Part shown: positions 33,542 to 44,630 of the stretch, one piece after another | Numbering within the stretch: the stretch's first letter is position 1 | Layout of the letters: every line of letters starts with the position of its first letter | Assembly (NCBI GenBank): GCA_030280995.1 | Contig: JASXTE010000002.1 | Location: 19,613,683 to 19,677,682, forward strand | Direction: 5' to 3' | Length of the DNA stretch: 64,000 nucleotides | Source: Hemileia vastatrix | Lineage: Eukaryota; Basidiomycota; Pucciniomycetes; Pucciniales; Zaghouaniaceae | Notes under the pieces: model-generated | What the model saw: only the letters and a program-made list of their open reading frames with translations | Database searches by the model: none | Told to the model about the DNA's origin: nothing | Position numbers and translations under genes: made by a program

Positions 33542-36500
33542 ATGATGGAGGTTAGCTAGGGTGGAATTTTTCTTCAGTTCATCTGGTATTTCTTATAAAC
33601 ATGTCCACTGGTATTTGATCTTTGTGCCTCACTCATATTTATCATTTGATTGATTTTTTGTCACCATTATGTTTTAATATTATAAGTATAGCAAAAACTT
33701 GTGTGCCAAATGCATACCGGGTGATGTTACACCTTTTATAATATTATTAAATAAAGGTAAAAAAATATGAAAATGATTTGTTTTACAAAAAATAAATTGA
33801 TATACAAAAGCAATATGAGGGATAAAGAGGTAAAATTAAAGGAATCAAATATGAAATAAAAAATTAAAATAAATATACTGCCATCAAGAGCAAGTAGACA
33901 TTTTGGGGCAAATGTCCACCAGTGAGGCTAAACTTGGACTATAATTGCTTTTTTGAAAAAAAAAGTGCCAATCTGAGGTTTAAAAAAACTTCAGCATAAC
34001 CATTTAGCCATATCAAACAACTTCTAGTTCAATGATTGAGAGAGAATTGATCACACCAGACTGCATGTGACAAAAAGTGTCCAGCACAAGTTCGGCCAAA
34101 CTTGTGCTGGACACATTTATGACGGAGAGTAGCTAGGGTAGAATTTTTCTTCAGTTAATCTGGTATTTCTTATAAACATGTCCATTGGTACTTGATCTTT
34201 GTGCCTCACTCATATATATCATTTGATTAATTTATTGTCACCATTATATTATTAATATTATAAGTATAGCAAAAACTCGTGTGCCAAATGCATACCAGGT
34301 GATGTTACACCTTTTATAATATTATTAAATAAAGGTAAAAAAATATGAAAATGATTTGTTTTACAAAAAATAAATTGATATACAAAAGCAATATGAGGGA
34401 TAAAAAGGTAAAATTAATCTCAAAGAGATCAATTATGAAAAACAAAATACTAGTAAAATTCTTGCTCTCAAGAGCCAGTAGAAGTGTTGAAAAAAATTGG
34501 AGCCATCAGTGCTAAATTGTAATAAGTGACCTTTTTTTTAAAGATAAAAAATTATACACCTGAGGTTGGGAAGAACAACAGGTGGATGATTCAGCTAAAC
34601 AAAACTGCTTGTAGTGAAGTTTAATAAAAAAATGTTTTTTTGTTGCCATATAGAGAATTGATCCCATCTGACTGCACGTGACTAAAAGTGTCCAGCACAA
34701 GTTCGTCCGAACTTGTGCTGGACACTTTTATGATGGAGAGTAGCTTGGGTGGAAATTTTCTTCAGTTCGTTCATCTTGTATTTCTCATAAACATGTCTAC
34801 TGGTATTTGATCAGTCTGTATCTTTCATATTTATCATCCAATTAATATTTTATCACCATTATATTATTAATGTTATTAGTATAGCAAAAACTTGTGTGCC
34901 AAATGCATACCATGTGAAGCTATACCTTCAATAATTTTTTAAAATAGATGTAAATAAATATGGAAAGAAATAGTTTTACAAAAACTAAATTGAAATTTAA
35001 AAGTAAAAAGAGGAATAAAAGAGTAAAATAAAAGTCAAAGAGTTAAAATATGAAAAAAATACTGGTAAAATTCCTGCTATCAAGAGCCAGTAGAGGTGTT
35101 AAAGCAAATGGGAGCCATCAGGGCTTAATTGTAATTAGTGACCTTTTCTTTAAAGATAAAAAATTATACACCTGATATTGGGCAGAAAGGCAGGTGGAAA
35201 ATTCAGCTAAACCAAACTACTTCTAGTGAAATTTGATAAAAAAATTTTTTTGTTGCCATACAGAGAATTGATCCCATCTGACTGCACATGACCAAAAGTG
35301 TCCAGCACAAGTTCGGCCGAACTTGTGCTGGACATTTCTATGATGGAGAGCGGCTGGGGTAGAATTTTTCTTCAGTTCATCTGGTATTTCTTACAAACAT
35401 GTCTACTGGTATTTTATCTTTGTGCCTCACTCATACATATTTTTTGATTGATTTTTTGTCTTAATTATATTATTAATTATATAAGTATAGCAAAAAATTG
35501 TGTGCCAAATGCATACTGAGTGATGTTACACAATTTATAATATTATTAAAAAAATGTATAAAAATATTAAAATAATTTATTTTAAAATTTATTAATTGAT
35601 ATCCAAGAGCAATATGAGGAATAAAAAATTAATTTAAAGCAATCAAATATGAAAAAAGAAATCCAAGTATTATTGCTAATATCAAAGGCCAGTAGAGATG
35701 TTGAAGAAAATGAGAGCCGTCAGGGATAAATTGTACTTAATTGATTGTTTTTTAAAGATAAAAAATTGTGTACCTGTGGTTTGGATGAACTCTAGGTGGA
35801 TAATTCAGCTATATCAAACTACATCTAGTGAAGTTTCTTATCAAATAATTTTTTTCATTTCCATAGAGAGAATTGATCCCATCTGACTGCACCTGACCAA
35901 AAGTGTCCAGCACAAGTTCGGCCAAACTTGTGCTGGACACTTTTATGATGGAGAGTAGCTAGGGTGCAGGTCTTCTTCAGTGCAACTGTTATTTTTTTAA
36001 AACATGTCAAATGGTATTTGATCTTTCTGTGTTATTCATATTTTATTATCTGATTAATTTTTTGTCATTAGAATTTTATTAATTTTATTAGTACAGAAAA
36101 AACTTGTGTGCCAAATGCATGCCATGTTATATTACACCTTTAATAATATTATTAAAAAATGTTAAAAAAATATGAAAATGATTTCTTTTCCAAAATTATA
36201 AATTAATATCCAAATGTAACATGAGTCATAAAAAAGTAAAGTAAAAGAGGTCAAATATGAAAAAGAAAAATTCAAGAAAAATTCCTGCCTTCAAGAGCCA
36301 GTAGAGGTGTTGAAACAAATGGGTGCCATCAGGGCTAAATTTGATAAAATTTATTTTTTTTTAAAGATAAAAATTTTTTCACCTGAGGTTTGGAAAAACT
36401 AAAGGTGGATAATTCAGCTATACCAAGCTACTTCTAATGTAATTATTTAGCATTTTTTTTAATTTAATTTCCACAGAGAGAATTGATCCCATCTGACTGC

Positions 36501-39179
36501 ACCTGAACAAAAGTGTCCAGCACAAGTTCGGCCGAACTTGTGCTGGACACTTTTATGATGGAGAGTAGCTAGGGTGGAAGTGTTTCTCAGTACATCAGTT
36601 TTTTGTTTTTCACATTTCTATTGGGTTTTTAATTTTTTTTATCATTCATATTTATCTTATAATTAATTTTTTGTCACCATATATATTATTAATGTTTCTA
36701 GTAAAGCAAAAACCTGCATGCCAAATGCAAAATTGGTGATGTTACAACTTTAATAATATTATTATATAAAGTTAAAAAAATATGAATATGTTTAGTTTTT
36801 TTAAAAAAAATTGATATTTAAAATTAAAAAGAGTAATAGAAAAGTAAAATGAAAATAAATGGGATCAAATACAAAATAAAAAATACAAGTAAAATTTTTA
36901 CTATCAAGAGCCAGAAGTGGTGTTGGGACAGTTGGGGACCCCTAGGTCAAGACTTGGTCTAAACTTACTTTTATGTATAGCTAACAAATTTTGAACTGAG
37001 GTTTGGACAGACATCCAGGGGACAATTTTACAATATTAAACATTCTTTACTTCAATAATTGAGTGAAATATCATTTTTTATTGCCATAGAGAGAATTTAT
37101 CTCATATGAATTCATTCAACCAAAAGTGTCCAGCACAAGTTCGGCCGAACTTGTGCTGGACACTTTTATAATTGAGAGTAGGCATACAGCAAATCTTCTA
37201 AAACTCAAAAGGGATTTCTTATAAACATTTCCACTGGAATTTGATCTTTCTGTGTCATTTAAATTTACCATTTGATTAATTTTTTGTCATCATTATATTG
37301 TTAACGTTATTACTATAGTAATAACTTGTGTGAAAAATGCATACCAGGTGGTGTTTCACCTTTAATCATATATTATTAAATAAAGGTATAAGAGTATGAA
37401 ATTTATTTATTTTAAAAATTAAAAATTGATATCCAAAGCAATATGAGCAATAAAAAAGTAAAATAAAAGGGATAAAATAAGAAAAATAAATCTAAGGAAA
37501 ATTCCCACTATCAATAACAAGTAGAGGTGTTAGATCAAATGTGCAACACCAGGGCTAAACATGCACTATATTTTCTTTTTTGGTAAACCAAAGAAAGTGT
37601 CCTGATGAGTTTTGAAAATTCATCAGGAGGACATTTTGGCAATATCAAACTACTTATTGTGCAATGATTGAGCAAAATGTCATTTTAATTTCCATAGAGT
37701 AATTTATCCCATCTGACTGCATGCAACCAAAAGTGTCCAGCACAAGTTCGGCCGAACTTATGCTGGACACGTTTATGATGGTGAGTATCTAGGGTGCAGG
37801 TCTTCTTCAGTTCATCAGGTATTCCTTATAAACAAATCCACTTGTATATGATCTTTCTGTGTCATTCATATTTATCATTTGATTCATTGTTTTTCACCAT
37901 TATAATATTAATGTTATTAGTATTGAAAAAATTTGTAAACCAAATGCATACTGGGAGATGCTACATCTTTCATAATCTTATTAAATAAAAGTAAAAAAAA
38001 TATGAAAATTATTAATTTTACAATAAATAAATTGATATTTGAAAGAAAAAACAGGAATAAAAAAGTAAAATAAAAGTGATTAAATATGAAATTAAACATT
38101 CAAATAAAATTTCTGCCATCAAAGATAATTTGAGTTTTCAGACCAAATTTGCACCACCAGTTCTAGATTTGGAATATTTTTTCTTTTTTTTAAAATTAAT
38201 AAAAGTGTCCACCTGATGTTTTCCAAAAAATCAGGAGGATAGTATAGCAGTATAAAGCTACTTCTTGTGCAATGATTGAGCAAAAATTCATTTTAACTTC
38301 CATTGAGTAAATTTATCCCATCTGACTCCATGCAACCAAAAGTGTCCAGCACAAGCTCAGCTGAAATTGTGCTGGAAACTTTTATGATGGAGAGTAGCTA
38401 GGGTGAAAGTCTTCTTCAGTTAATCTTATATTCATTTTAAAAATGTCTATGGGTATTTGATCTTTCTGTGTCATCCATATTTATTATTTGATTATTTTTT
38501 AGTCACCATTATATTATTAATGTTTTTAGTATAGTAAAAAAATGTGTAATGAATGTACACTGGATGATTTTAAAACTTTAATAATATAATATAATAAATA
38601 TAAAAAAATGTGAAAGTTATCAGTTTTACCAAAATAAAATTGATATTTAAAAGCTAAAGGATAAATAAAAGGGTAAGATTAAAATTAAAGAGATCAAACA
38701 TGAAATAAAGATATTAAGTATAATTTCTGCTATCATGAGCCAGTAGAGGCTTCAGAAAAAATGGGCACCATCATAGATTAACATGGATCAAATTTACTTT
38801 TTACCAAAGGAAAAAATTGTCTACCTTAGGTTTGGACAAACTTCCAGGGGACAATTTGTCTATGTAAAACTACTTTCAGTGCAATGATGGAGTGATAATT
38901 CAGTCTCATTTCCATAAAAAGAATTGAATGCGTCTGACGGAATGCAACCAAAAGTGTCCATCACAAGTTTGGCCAAACTTGTGCTGGACACTTTTATCAT
39001 GAAGAGTATCCAGGGTGCAAGTCATTTTTAATCATCTGAAATTTCTTAAAAACATTTCCACTGTTATTAAATCTTTGTGCCTCACTCATATTTATCAATT
39101 GATTAATTTTTTGTCACCATTATATTATTAATATTATCAGTATAGCAAAAAATTGTGTGCCAAATGAATACTGGGTGAT

Positions 39180-39440
39180 CACTACGCAATATAGGGGGTG
39201 GACTTGCTAGCAAGTCCTCAACCTGAACTCAGATGGAACTCAGATGGAACTCAGACTGAACTCAGACTGAACCCATACTGAACTCTACTTGAACACCCAC
39301 CTAAAACTGTTCTGCTGAGTGGTGTTCATCCCTGATTGTATGGTTCCTTTATCAATAGCTCAATGTGTGTTCAATCTATGGTGAGTTTGGGTCCAAGGTT
39401 GCGGACTTGCTAGCAAGTCCGCCCCCCATATTGTGTGGTG
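39180..39440. mobile_element. M1: 261-bp MITE of the same TIR family, inserted in one array unit
   Basis: The left end reads CACTACGCAATATAGGGGG then TGGACTTGCTAGCAAGTCC. The right end reversed reads CACCACACAATATGGGGGG then CGGACTTGCTAGCAAGTCC. GAT lies on both sides (39177-39179, 39441-39443). The other units preserve the empty site GGGTGATGTTACACC, which proves the insertion and its 3-bp duplication. The interior holds tandem AACTCAGAYTG 12-mers. Confidence 0.92.
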
Positions 39441-41130
39441 GATGTTACACCTTTTATAATATTATTAAATAAAGGTAAATAAATATGAAAATGATTTATT
39501 TTACAAAAAATAAACTTCTATCCAAAAGCAATATGAGAGGAATAAAGTAAAATAAAAGAAATCAAAGATAAAAATTAAAATCCAAGTTAAATTCCTGCCA
39601 TAAACAGAAAAAAGAGATGTTGAATTAAATTAGAACAATCAGGGCTAAACTTGCACTAAATTTTCTTTTTTGTAAAAATAAAAAAAAATCCACTTGAGCT
39701 TTACCAAAACTTCAGCATGAAAATTTTTCCATATCAAACTACTTCTAGTGTAATGTTTTATCAAAAATTTATCTTAATTTCCATAGAGAGAATTGCTCCC
39801 ATCTGACTGCACCTGACCATAAGTGTCCAGCACAAGTTCGGCCGAACTTGTGCTGGACACTTTTTTAATGTAGAGTAGCTAGGGTAAAATTTTTCTTCAG
39901 TTCATCTAGTATTTCTTACAAACATGTCTACTGGTATTTTATATTTGTACCTCACTCATTAATATCATTTGATTAATTTTTGGTCGCCATTATATTATTA
40001 ATTTTATAAGTATAGAAAAAACTCATGTGCCAAATGCATACCAGGTGATTTTATGCCATTTTTAATATTATTAAATAAATGTATAAAAATATGAAAATAA
40101 TTTATTATAAAAATTATTAAATGATATCCAAAAGCAATATTAGGAATAAAAAATTAAGTTAAAGGGATCAAATATGAAAAAAGAAATCCAAGTAATATTC
40201 CTACTATCAAAGGCCAGTAGAGGTGTTGAAGCGAATGAGAGCCATCAGGGATAAATTGTACTAAATTGACTTTTTTTCAAAGATAAAAAATTGTGCACCT
40301 GTGGTTTGGATGAAATCTAGGTAGAAAATTTGGCTATGTAAAACTACTTCTAGTGAAGTTTTTTATCCAAAAATTATTTTTCATTGCCATAGCGAGAATT
40401 GATCTCATATGACTGCAACTGACCAAAAGTGTCCAGCACAAGTTCGGCCGAACTTGTGCTGGACACTTTTTTGATGATGAGTATCTAGGGTGCAGCTCTT
40501 CTTCAGTGCAACTGGTATTTTTTTAAAACATATCCACTGGTATTTGATCTTTCTGTTTTATTAATATTTTATCATTTGATCAATTTTTTGTTACCAGTAT
40601 ATTATTATTTTTATTAGTATAGCAAAAAAACATGTGTCAAATGCTTACAGGGTGATGTTAAACCTTTAATAATTCTATTAAATACAGGTAAAAAATTATG
40701 AAAATGATTTGTTTTACATAAAATTAATTGATATCTAAAAGAAAAAAAAGGGATAAAAAGAAATAGGTTGAATAATAGGGATTTTATATGAAATTCAAAA
40801 TTCAAGCTAAATGCCTACTTTCAAGGCTCAGAAGAGGTGTTGGATAAAATGGGCATCATCAGGAATAAAATTTTACTTAATTTGATTTTTTGAAAAACAA
40901 AATGAAGTTTTCAACTGATTTTTTTCCAATATTTAGTTGGACACTTTATCTATATCAAATTACTTCTAGTACCATGATTGACCAAATTAAATCCTCATTT
41001 CCATATGCAGAATTGATCCCATATGGCTGGACCAGGCCAAAGGTGTCAACCACAAGTTTGAGAATTCTTCTGGTGGACACTTTTATGATGGAAAGTAGTA
41101 GGGTGCAAGTCTTCTTTAGTTAATCTAGTA

Positions 41131-41680
41131 TTCCTCATAAACATTTCCAACTTATTTTTGGCCAAAAATCAGGTGGAAAGTTTTTCCATATAAAATTACT
41201 TCTAATGCCATGATTGACTAAAAATTGATTCTCATTGCCATATAGAGAGTCAATCCCATATGACTGGATCTGGCAAAAGTGTCACCACAATTTTTGATAA
41301 ACTTAAGTTTGAAAATTTTATGATGGAAAGTAATTGAAAGTCTTCTTCATTTCATCAAGTAATCCTCATAAAAATTTTCACCTGTATTTTGGCCAAACTT
41401 CAGGTGGACACTTTGGCCATAATAAATTAATTCTAGCTCCATGTTGATAAAAAACTGATACTTATTGCCATATATAGATATTAAACCCATCAGACTGTGC
41501 CTTTCCAAAAGTGTCTACCTGAATTATGGCTAAACCTCAGTTGGACACTTTTATGATTCAGAGTAGCTAGGGCAAAAGTATTCTTCAGTTAATTTGGTAT
41601 TCATAATAAATTTATCCTCCTGAAGTTTATCCTAACTTGAGGTGGACAATTTCGGAAAGCACCAGTTAGTCACTATCCAT
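41131..41680. repeat. degenerate short-period (~235 bp) units at the array end
   Basis: Units near 41150, 41385 and 41610 carry the two dyads (for example GGCCAAACTTCAGGTGGACAC and GTGTCTACCTGAATTATGGC) and the GAGTAGCTAGGG segment, but lack the AT-rich ~370-bp stretch of the 608-bp units. They look like an older monomer form. Confidence 0.7.
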
Positions 41681-41880
41681 CAAAAAAGTGTTCACCAAAA
41701 TTTTGGCTAAACTTGTGGTGGACCCCTTTGATCAGCCACAGTCAGATGAGATCAACTCTTTAGATGGGAATGAGGATGATGTTTTGGTCAATCATGGAAA
41801 TAGAAGTAGTGTGATGTGGCCAAATTACCCCCCTGAAGGTCAGACAAACCTCAGAAGGACACTTTTTAGCAGGTAGTAAC
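41681..41880. repeat. inverted partial monomer closing the array
   Basis: AGTCAGATGAGATCAACTCT then ATGGGAATGAGGATG and AGAAGTAGTGTGATGTGGCC are the reverse complement of the monomer segment that elsewhere reads ACTTCTAG...CATCTGACTG. The orientation is thus opposite to the main array. The open frame at 41688-41876 is incidental. Confidence 0.7.
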
Positions 41881-42420
41881 TGAGAAAAATCCATTTATCA
41901 GAAGGAAAATCTTTTATTGGATAGATGCCAAGGTTTCATACTTGTGTATTATGGTCAGTATTAATTTTGAAAGAGTCTGTCCAAGCAATTTCATTGCCCA
42001 TCATGACTCATTTTGTTTTAAATGTTTCAAACTGCGTGATACAGTATTAAGGTGTCACATAGTATAATTAAGTTCTATTACGTGCCCTCCTATGATGCCT
42101 AAATTTATAATTTAATATCTTACATAATAATTTTTTTTATATAAATTCATCAATATTTTTTATTATTATCAAATTTAATAGAGCAAGTATCCTGAATTAT
42201 TATATATGCATAAGCTTAGGTTAGATCAATTTGTGCTCAATTTGTTCTCATCAGAGGACCAAAATCAAGTTCTGGAGGATCAACTTGTGCATAATTTGAA
42301 ATCAGTTGATATTCTGTCTATAATCAATCTGTGAATAAATGTAAATCTAACTCTAATTTACTTATGTTTATAAAGTATTCATAAACCTGGCATATTTAAG
42401 GGACACTCTAAATTTCAAGA
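41881..42420. other. T2 interior, right part
   Basis: AT-rich, no ORF. Contains CTCAATTTGTTCTCA and GATCAACTTGTGCATAATTTG-like repeated words, loosely mirroring the interior next to the left end. Confidence 0.45.
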
Positions 42421-42659
42421 GAGGGGATTGCTAGCAATTCACCCCTAGATTTCCCGTGGTGATATATAAGTATTTTAACCTTATTTTTAAGTAATAAGCT
42501 TAATGTAATTAAGTTTATCTTATTTTAAACATAAGAATTACTCAGTCCTGGAGATACCTAGGCTGACAGGTAGGATATTTCCCCAATGAATAAGACTAAT
42601 TAATGACTAATTTAAACTTATCTTAACATACAAACTATTATGTTTGACTTCTGTTTCTG

Positions 42660-43560
42660 TATGAACAGGGATTTATTAAACAATATTTGTGATGAATTAC
42701 AAAGATATAACTCTTATTAGTTATGGAAAAAGGTAAGATTAGTAATTTATCCTTCACACTAGTCACAAATTCATTATCTTACTATTTTTTAGGAATTTTG
42801 TGGTCAGTCAGGCTTAAAACCACAGAAAACGATGCCATCTTGTTCAAACAACTTTCTTTTCTGATATCAGCTGATAGCACTGATGAGTATATACATATTC
42901 GTGAAAGAACTGCCCTCAGAGCACTCAAGAGTTTTATAAAAGATTTAATACATCTATATGTAGAGGAATACCTAAAAGAAGCTGATTTAGAAGAAAAATG
43001 CTTTATTCTGAAGGAATATGAAGAGTGTGGACTTCCTGGCTGTCTTGGATCTATTGATGGAATGCACTGGGAGTGGGAAAATTGTCCAGTTGCTTGGGCT
43101 GGTCAATTTAAAGTGCAATAGGGTACACCAAAAATGGCATTGAAAGCTTTTGAAAGAAAGAAACTACACTTTTGGAATTTTTTTAGAACTCGAGGTGCTC
43201 TAAATGACATCAATGTCCTTCATCAAAGCAACATCTTTTACAAACTAATGGCTGGTACTCATGATGAAGTAAAATTCAAAATAAACAATCACAGATACAA
43301 AAATGCTAATTACCATGCAGATGGAATTTTTGCACCTCGGTCAAAACTTCTAAAGACTATATCACACCCACAAGATGAGGGAATTAAATACTATTCAAAA
43401 CTACAAGAAGCATCACAAAAGGACATAGAGTGTGCATTTGGAGTTTTATGCAGCAATTCCATCTCATTCAACAACCATGTTCACTATAGACAATAGAAAC
43501 TGTTGAAGAGGTAATGAAATTTTGTGTAATATTACACAAAATGATCATTCAATAAAAATA
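42660..43560 (+). pseudogene. PIF/Harbinger-type transposase, decayed
   Basis: GLPGCLGSIDGMHWEWENCP, NDINVLHQS and KDIECAFGVL supply the family's D, D and E positions, in the order of DDE transposases of the Harbinger (Plant_tran) type. An in-frame TAG at 43119-43121 lies between the first two. A 60-nt GTAAG...TTTTTTAG intron-like stretch near 42733-42792 keeps the frame. Upstream and downstream pieces (LQRYNSY, VEEVMKFCVILH) are in other frames. Harbinger transposases cut and paste elements at TWA sites and usually need a Myb-like partner, which I do not see. The gene lies just outside T2, so it is probably not T2's own. Confidence 0.78.
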
Positions 43561-43860
43561 TATTACTGTCCTAACCTATCAAATGCCAAAAAAATATAAA
43601 TTCAAATGGTGCAAGAATATCATGATCCCACATTGTTCAACAGCATAACTAAATATATACAGATATGTTAAGATTTTCACAACTCCTCAATCCATTTACA
43701 ATTAAATGTAGATTTGAAGATTCAAAACTGGTCTTCTAGAGAAATGGATGTGATAGAAGAGTAGTTTATGTCTTAAAGAAGTATTTATTAGCTCAAATGA
43801 GCAGAGTAGTGATCATAGGGAGAAAAAAGCAAGAACTAGGCAACTAAATCAGTTTTGTGA
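43561..43860. other. debris between transposase and Ty3 A
   Basis: May contain the last codons of the transposase; nothing firm. Ends in CCCTG (43861-43865), the target duplication of A. Confidence 0.35.
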
Positions 43861-43865
43861 CCCTG

Positions 43866-44630
43866 TGTCAGCCAGGCTGCTAGACTTACCCAGTAAAATA
43901 ATTAATTATTTACTGGGATGAAGCCACACCTTTTTTATTCCTTATTTTATTATTATTTATAGTATATTTACTTTAAAATTACTTGTAATAAATTAACTAA
44001 TTACAATAAGTAAATTTAGTAAATACTTAAAATTAATATTAATGTCCCTTATAATTTTTATTTCCTAACACCATGCTCAATGATATGTTAAAGGAAATAA
44101 AAATTGATATTAACATAAAATATATATATACAAAAAATTCAAATTACTTATTTGAAAGTGACATTTACAGAAATTTTTAAATAAACCAATTAATTTTAAC
44201 ATATACAGTAAATACATTATTTTAATAAATTCATTGTAGAACAATCTTAATATTTGAAATATTCTTTTCTAGAATTTTCTCATTTCTTCTCTCATACTCC
44301 TGTATATAGGATTTTAGCTTGGTGTTTTCTCTCTCTTTTTCCTATATAAGGCCTCCCCTTTTGGTTGTTTCAGACCATCCTTTTACTTACAAAAAATTTC
44401 ATTAATTACTATCCAATAACATATTTATTACTACTACCTATTGTTTTAGTATTTAAAAGAGCGTAATTCTAATCCATTAGTTATAATAATAATTATAAAT
44501 TTTACCTTTTACATTGAGTAATAAACAATAAGATACTTCTATATGTACCTTGATTTGAAATCCACAAAATCCACCTATCACCACCGTTGAACCTCCATTA
44601 ATACCTTCTAGACCAAAAGACCCCTTGACA
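43866..44630 (+). repeat. 5' LTR of Ty3 A (765 bp)
   Basis: Begins TGTCAGCCAGGCTGC and ends CCCCTTGACA. A TATATAAGGCC box at 44343-44353 is the likely core promoter. Just after the start, an AATAATTAATTATT palindrome is flanked by CCCAGTAAA and TTTACTGGG, able to form a hairpin. Confidence 0.9.

Larger units (their letters stand above)
33000..41130. repeat. tandem array of about 13 units of ~608 bp, each with a 46-bp palindrome
   Basis: The palindrome AAAAGTGTCCAGCACAAGTT-CGGCCG-AACTTG... (23 + 23 bp) starts near 33496, 34073, 34685, 35295, 35900, 36510, 37122, 37728, 38339, 38950, 39821, 40427 and, decayed, 41038. Spacings are 577-618 bp after subtracting M1. Between palindromes come TATGATGGAGAGTAGCTAGGG, an AT-rich stretch containing GTGCCAAATGCATAC, a second weaker dyad, and AGAATTGATCCCATCTGACTG. 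No ORF runs through. Several palindromes are perfect while the flanks differ widely. Confidence 0.93.
31769..42461. mobile_element. T2: 10.7-kb TIR element carrying a satellite-like array
   Basis: The left end reads CACCACGGGAAATCTGTGGG then TGAACTGCTAGCAGTTC. The right end reversed reads CACCACGGGAAATCTAGGGG then TGAATTGCTAGCAATCC. That is about 36 of 41 matching positions by eye. ATA flanks both sides (31766-31768, 42462-42464; in fact ATATA matches on both). The interior has no transposase. About three quarters of it is a tandem array. The termini share the plan of T1 and M1, so it belongs to the same CACTA-like non-autonomous family. Confidence 0.8.

Noticed and set aside
33496..40472. 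Palindromes as transcription terminators or tRNA-like structures
   Set aside because: They are symmetric 46-bp DNA dyads with no gene upstream and no tRNA features. No basis for such a call.
37917..40805. Hydrophobic minus-strand frames within the array as small membrane proteins
   Set aside because: They occur in only some units, shift between units and derive from AT-rich sequence.
33000..41130. Regular palindromic repeats as a CRISPR array
   Set aside because: The unit is about 608 bp, the spacers are themselves homologous, and the window is eukaryotic transposon DNA.
42461..43560. Harbinger transposase as the enzyme of T2
   Set aside because: It lies outside T2's ends, and T2's 3-bp duplication (ATA) is not the TAA/TTA expected for Harbinger.
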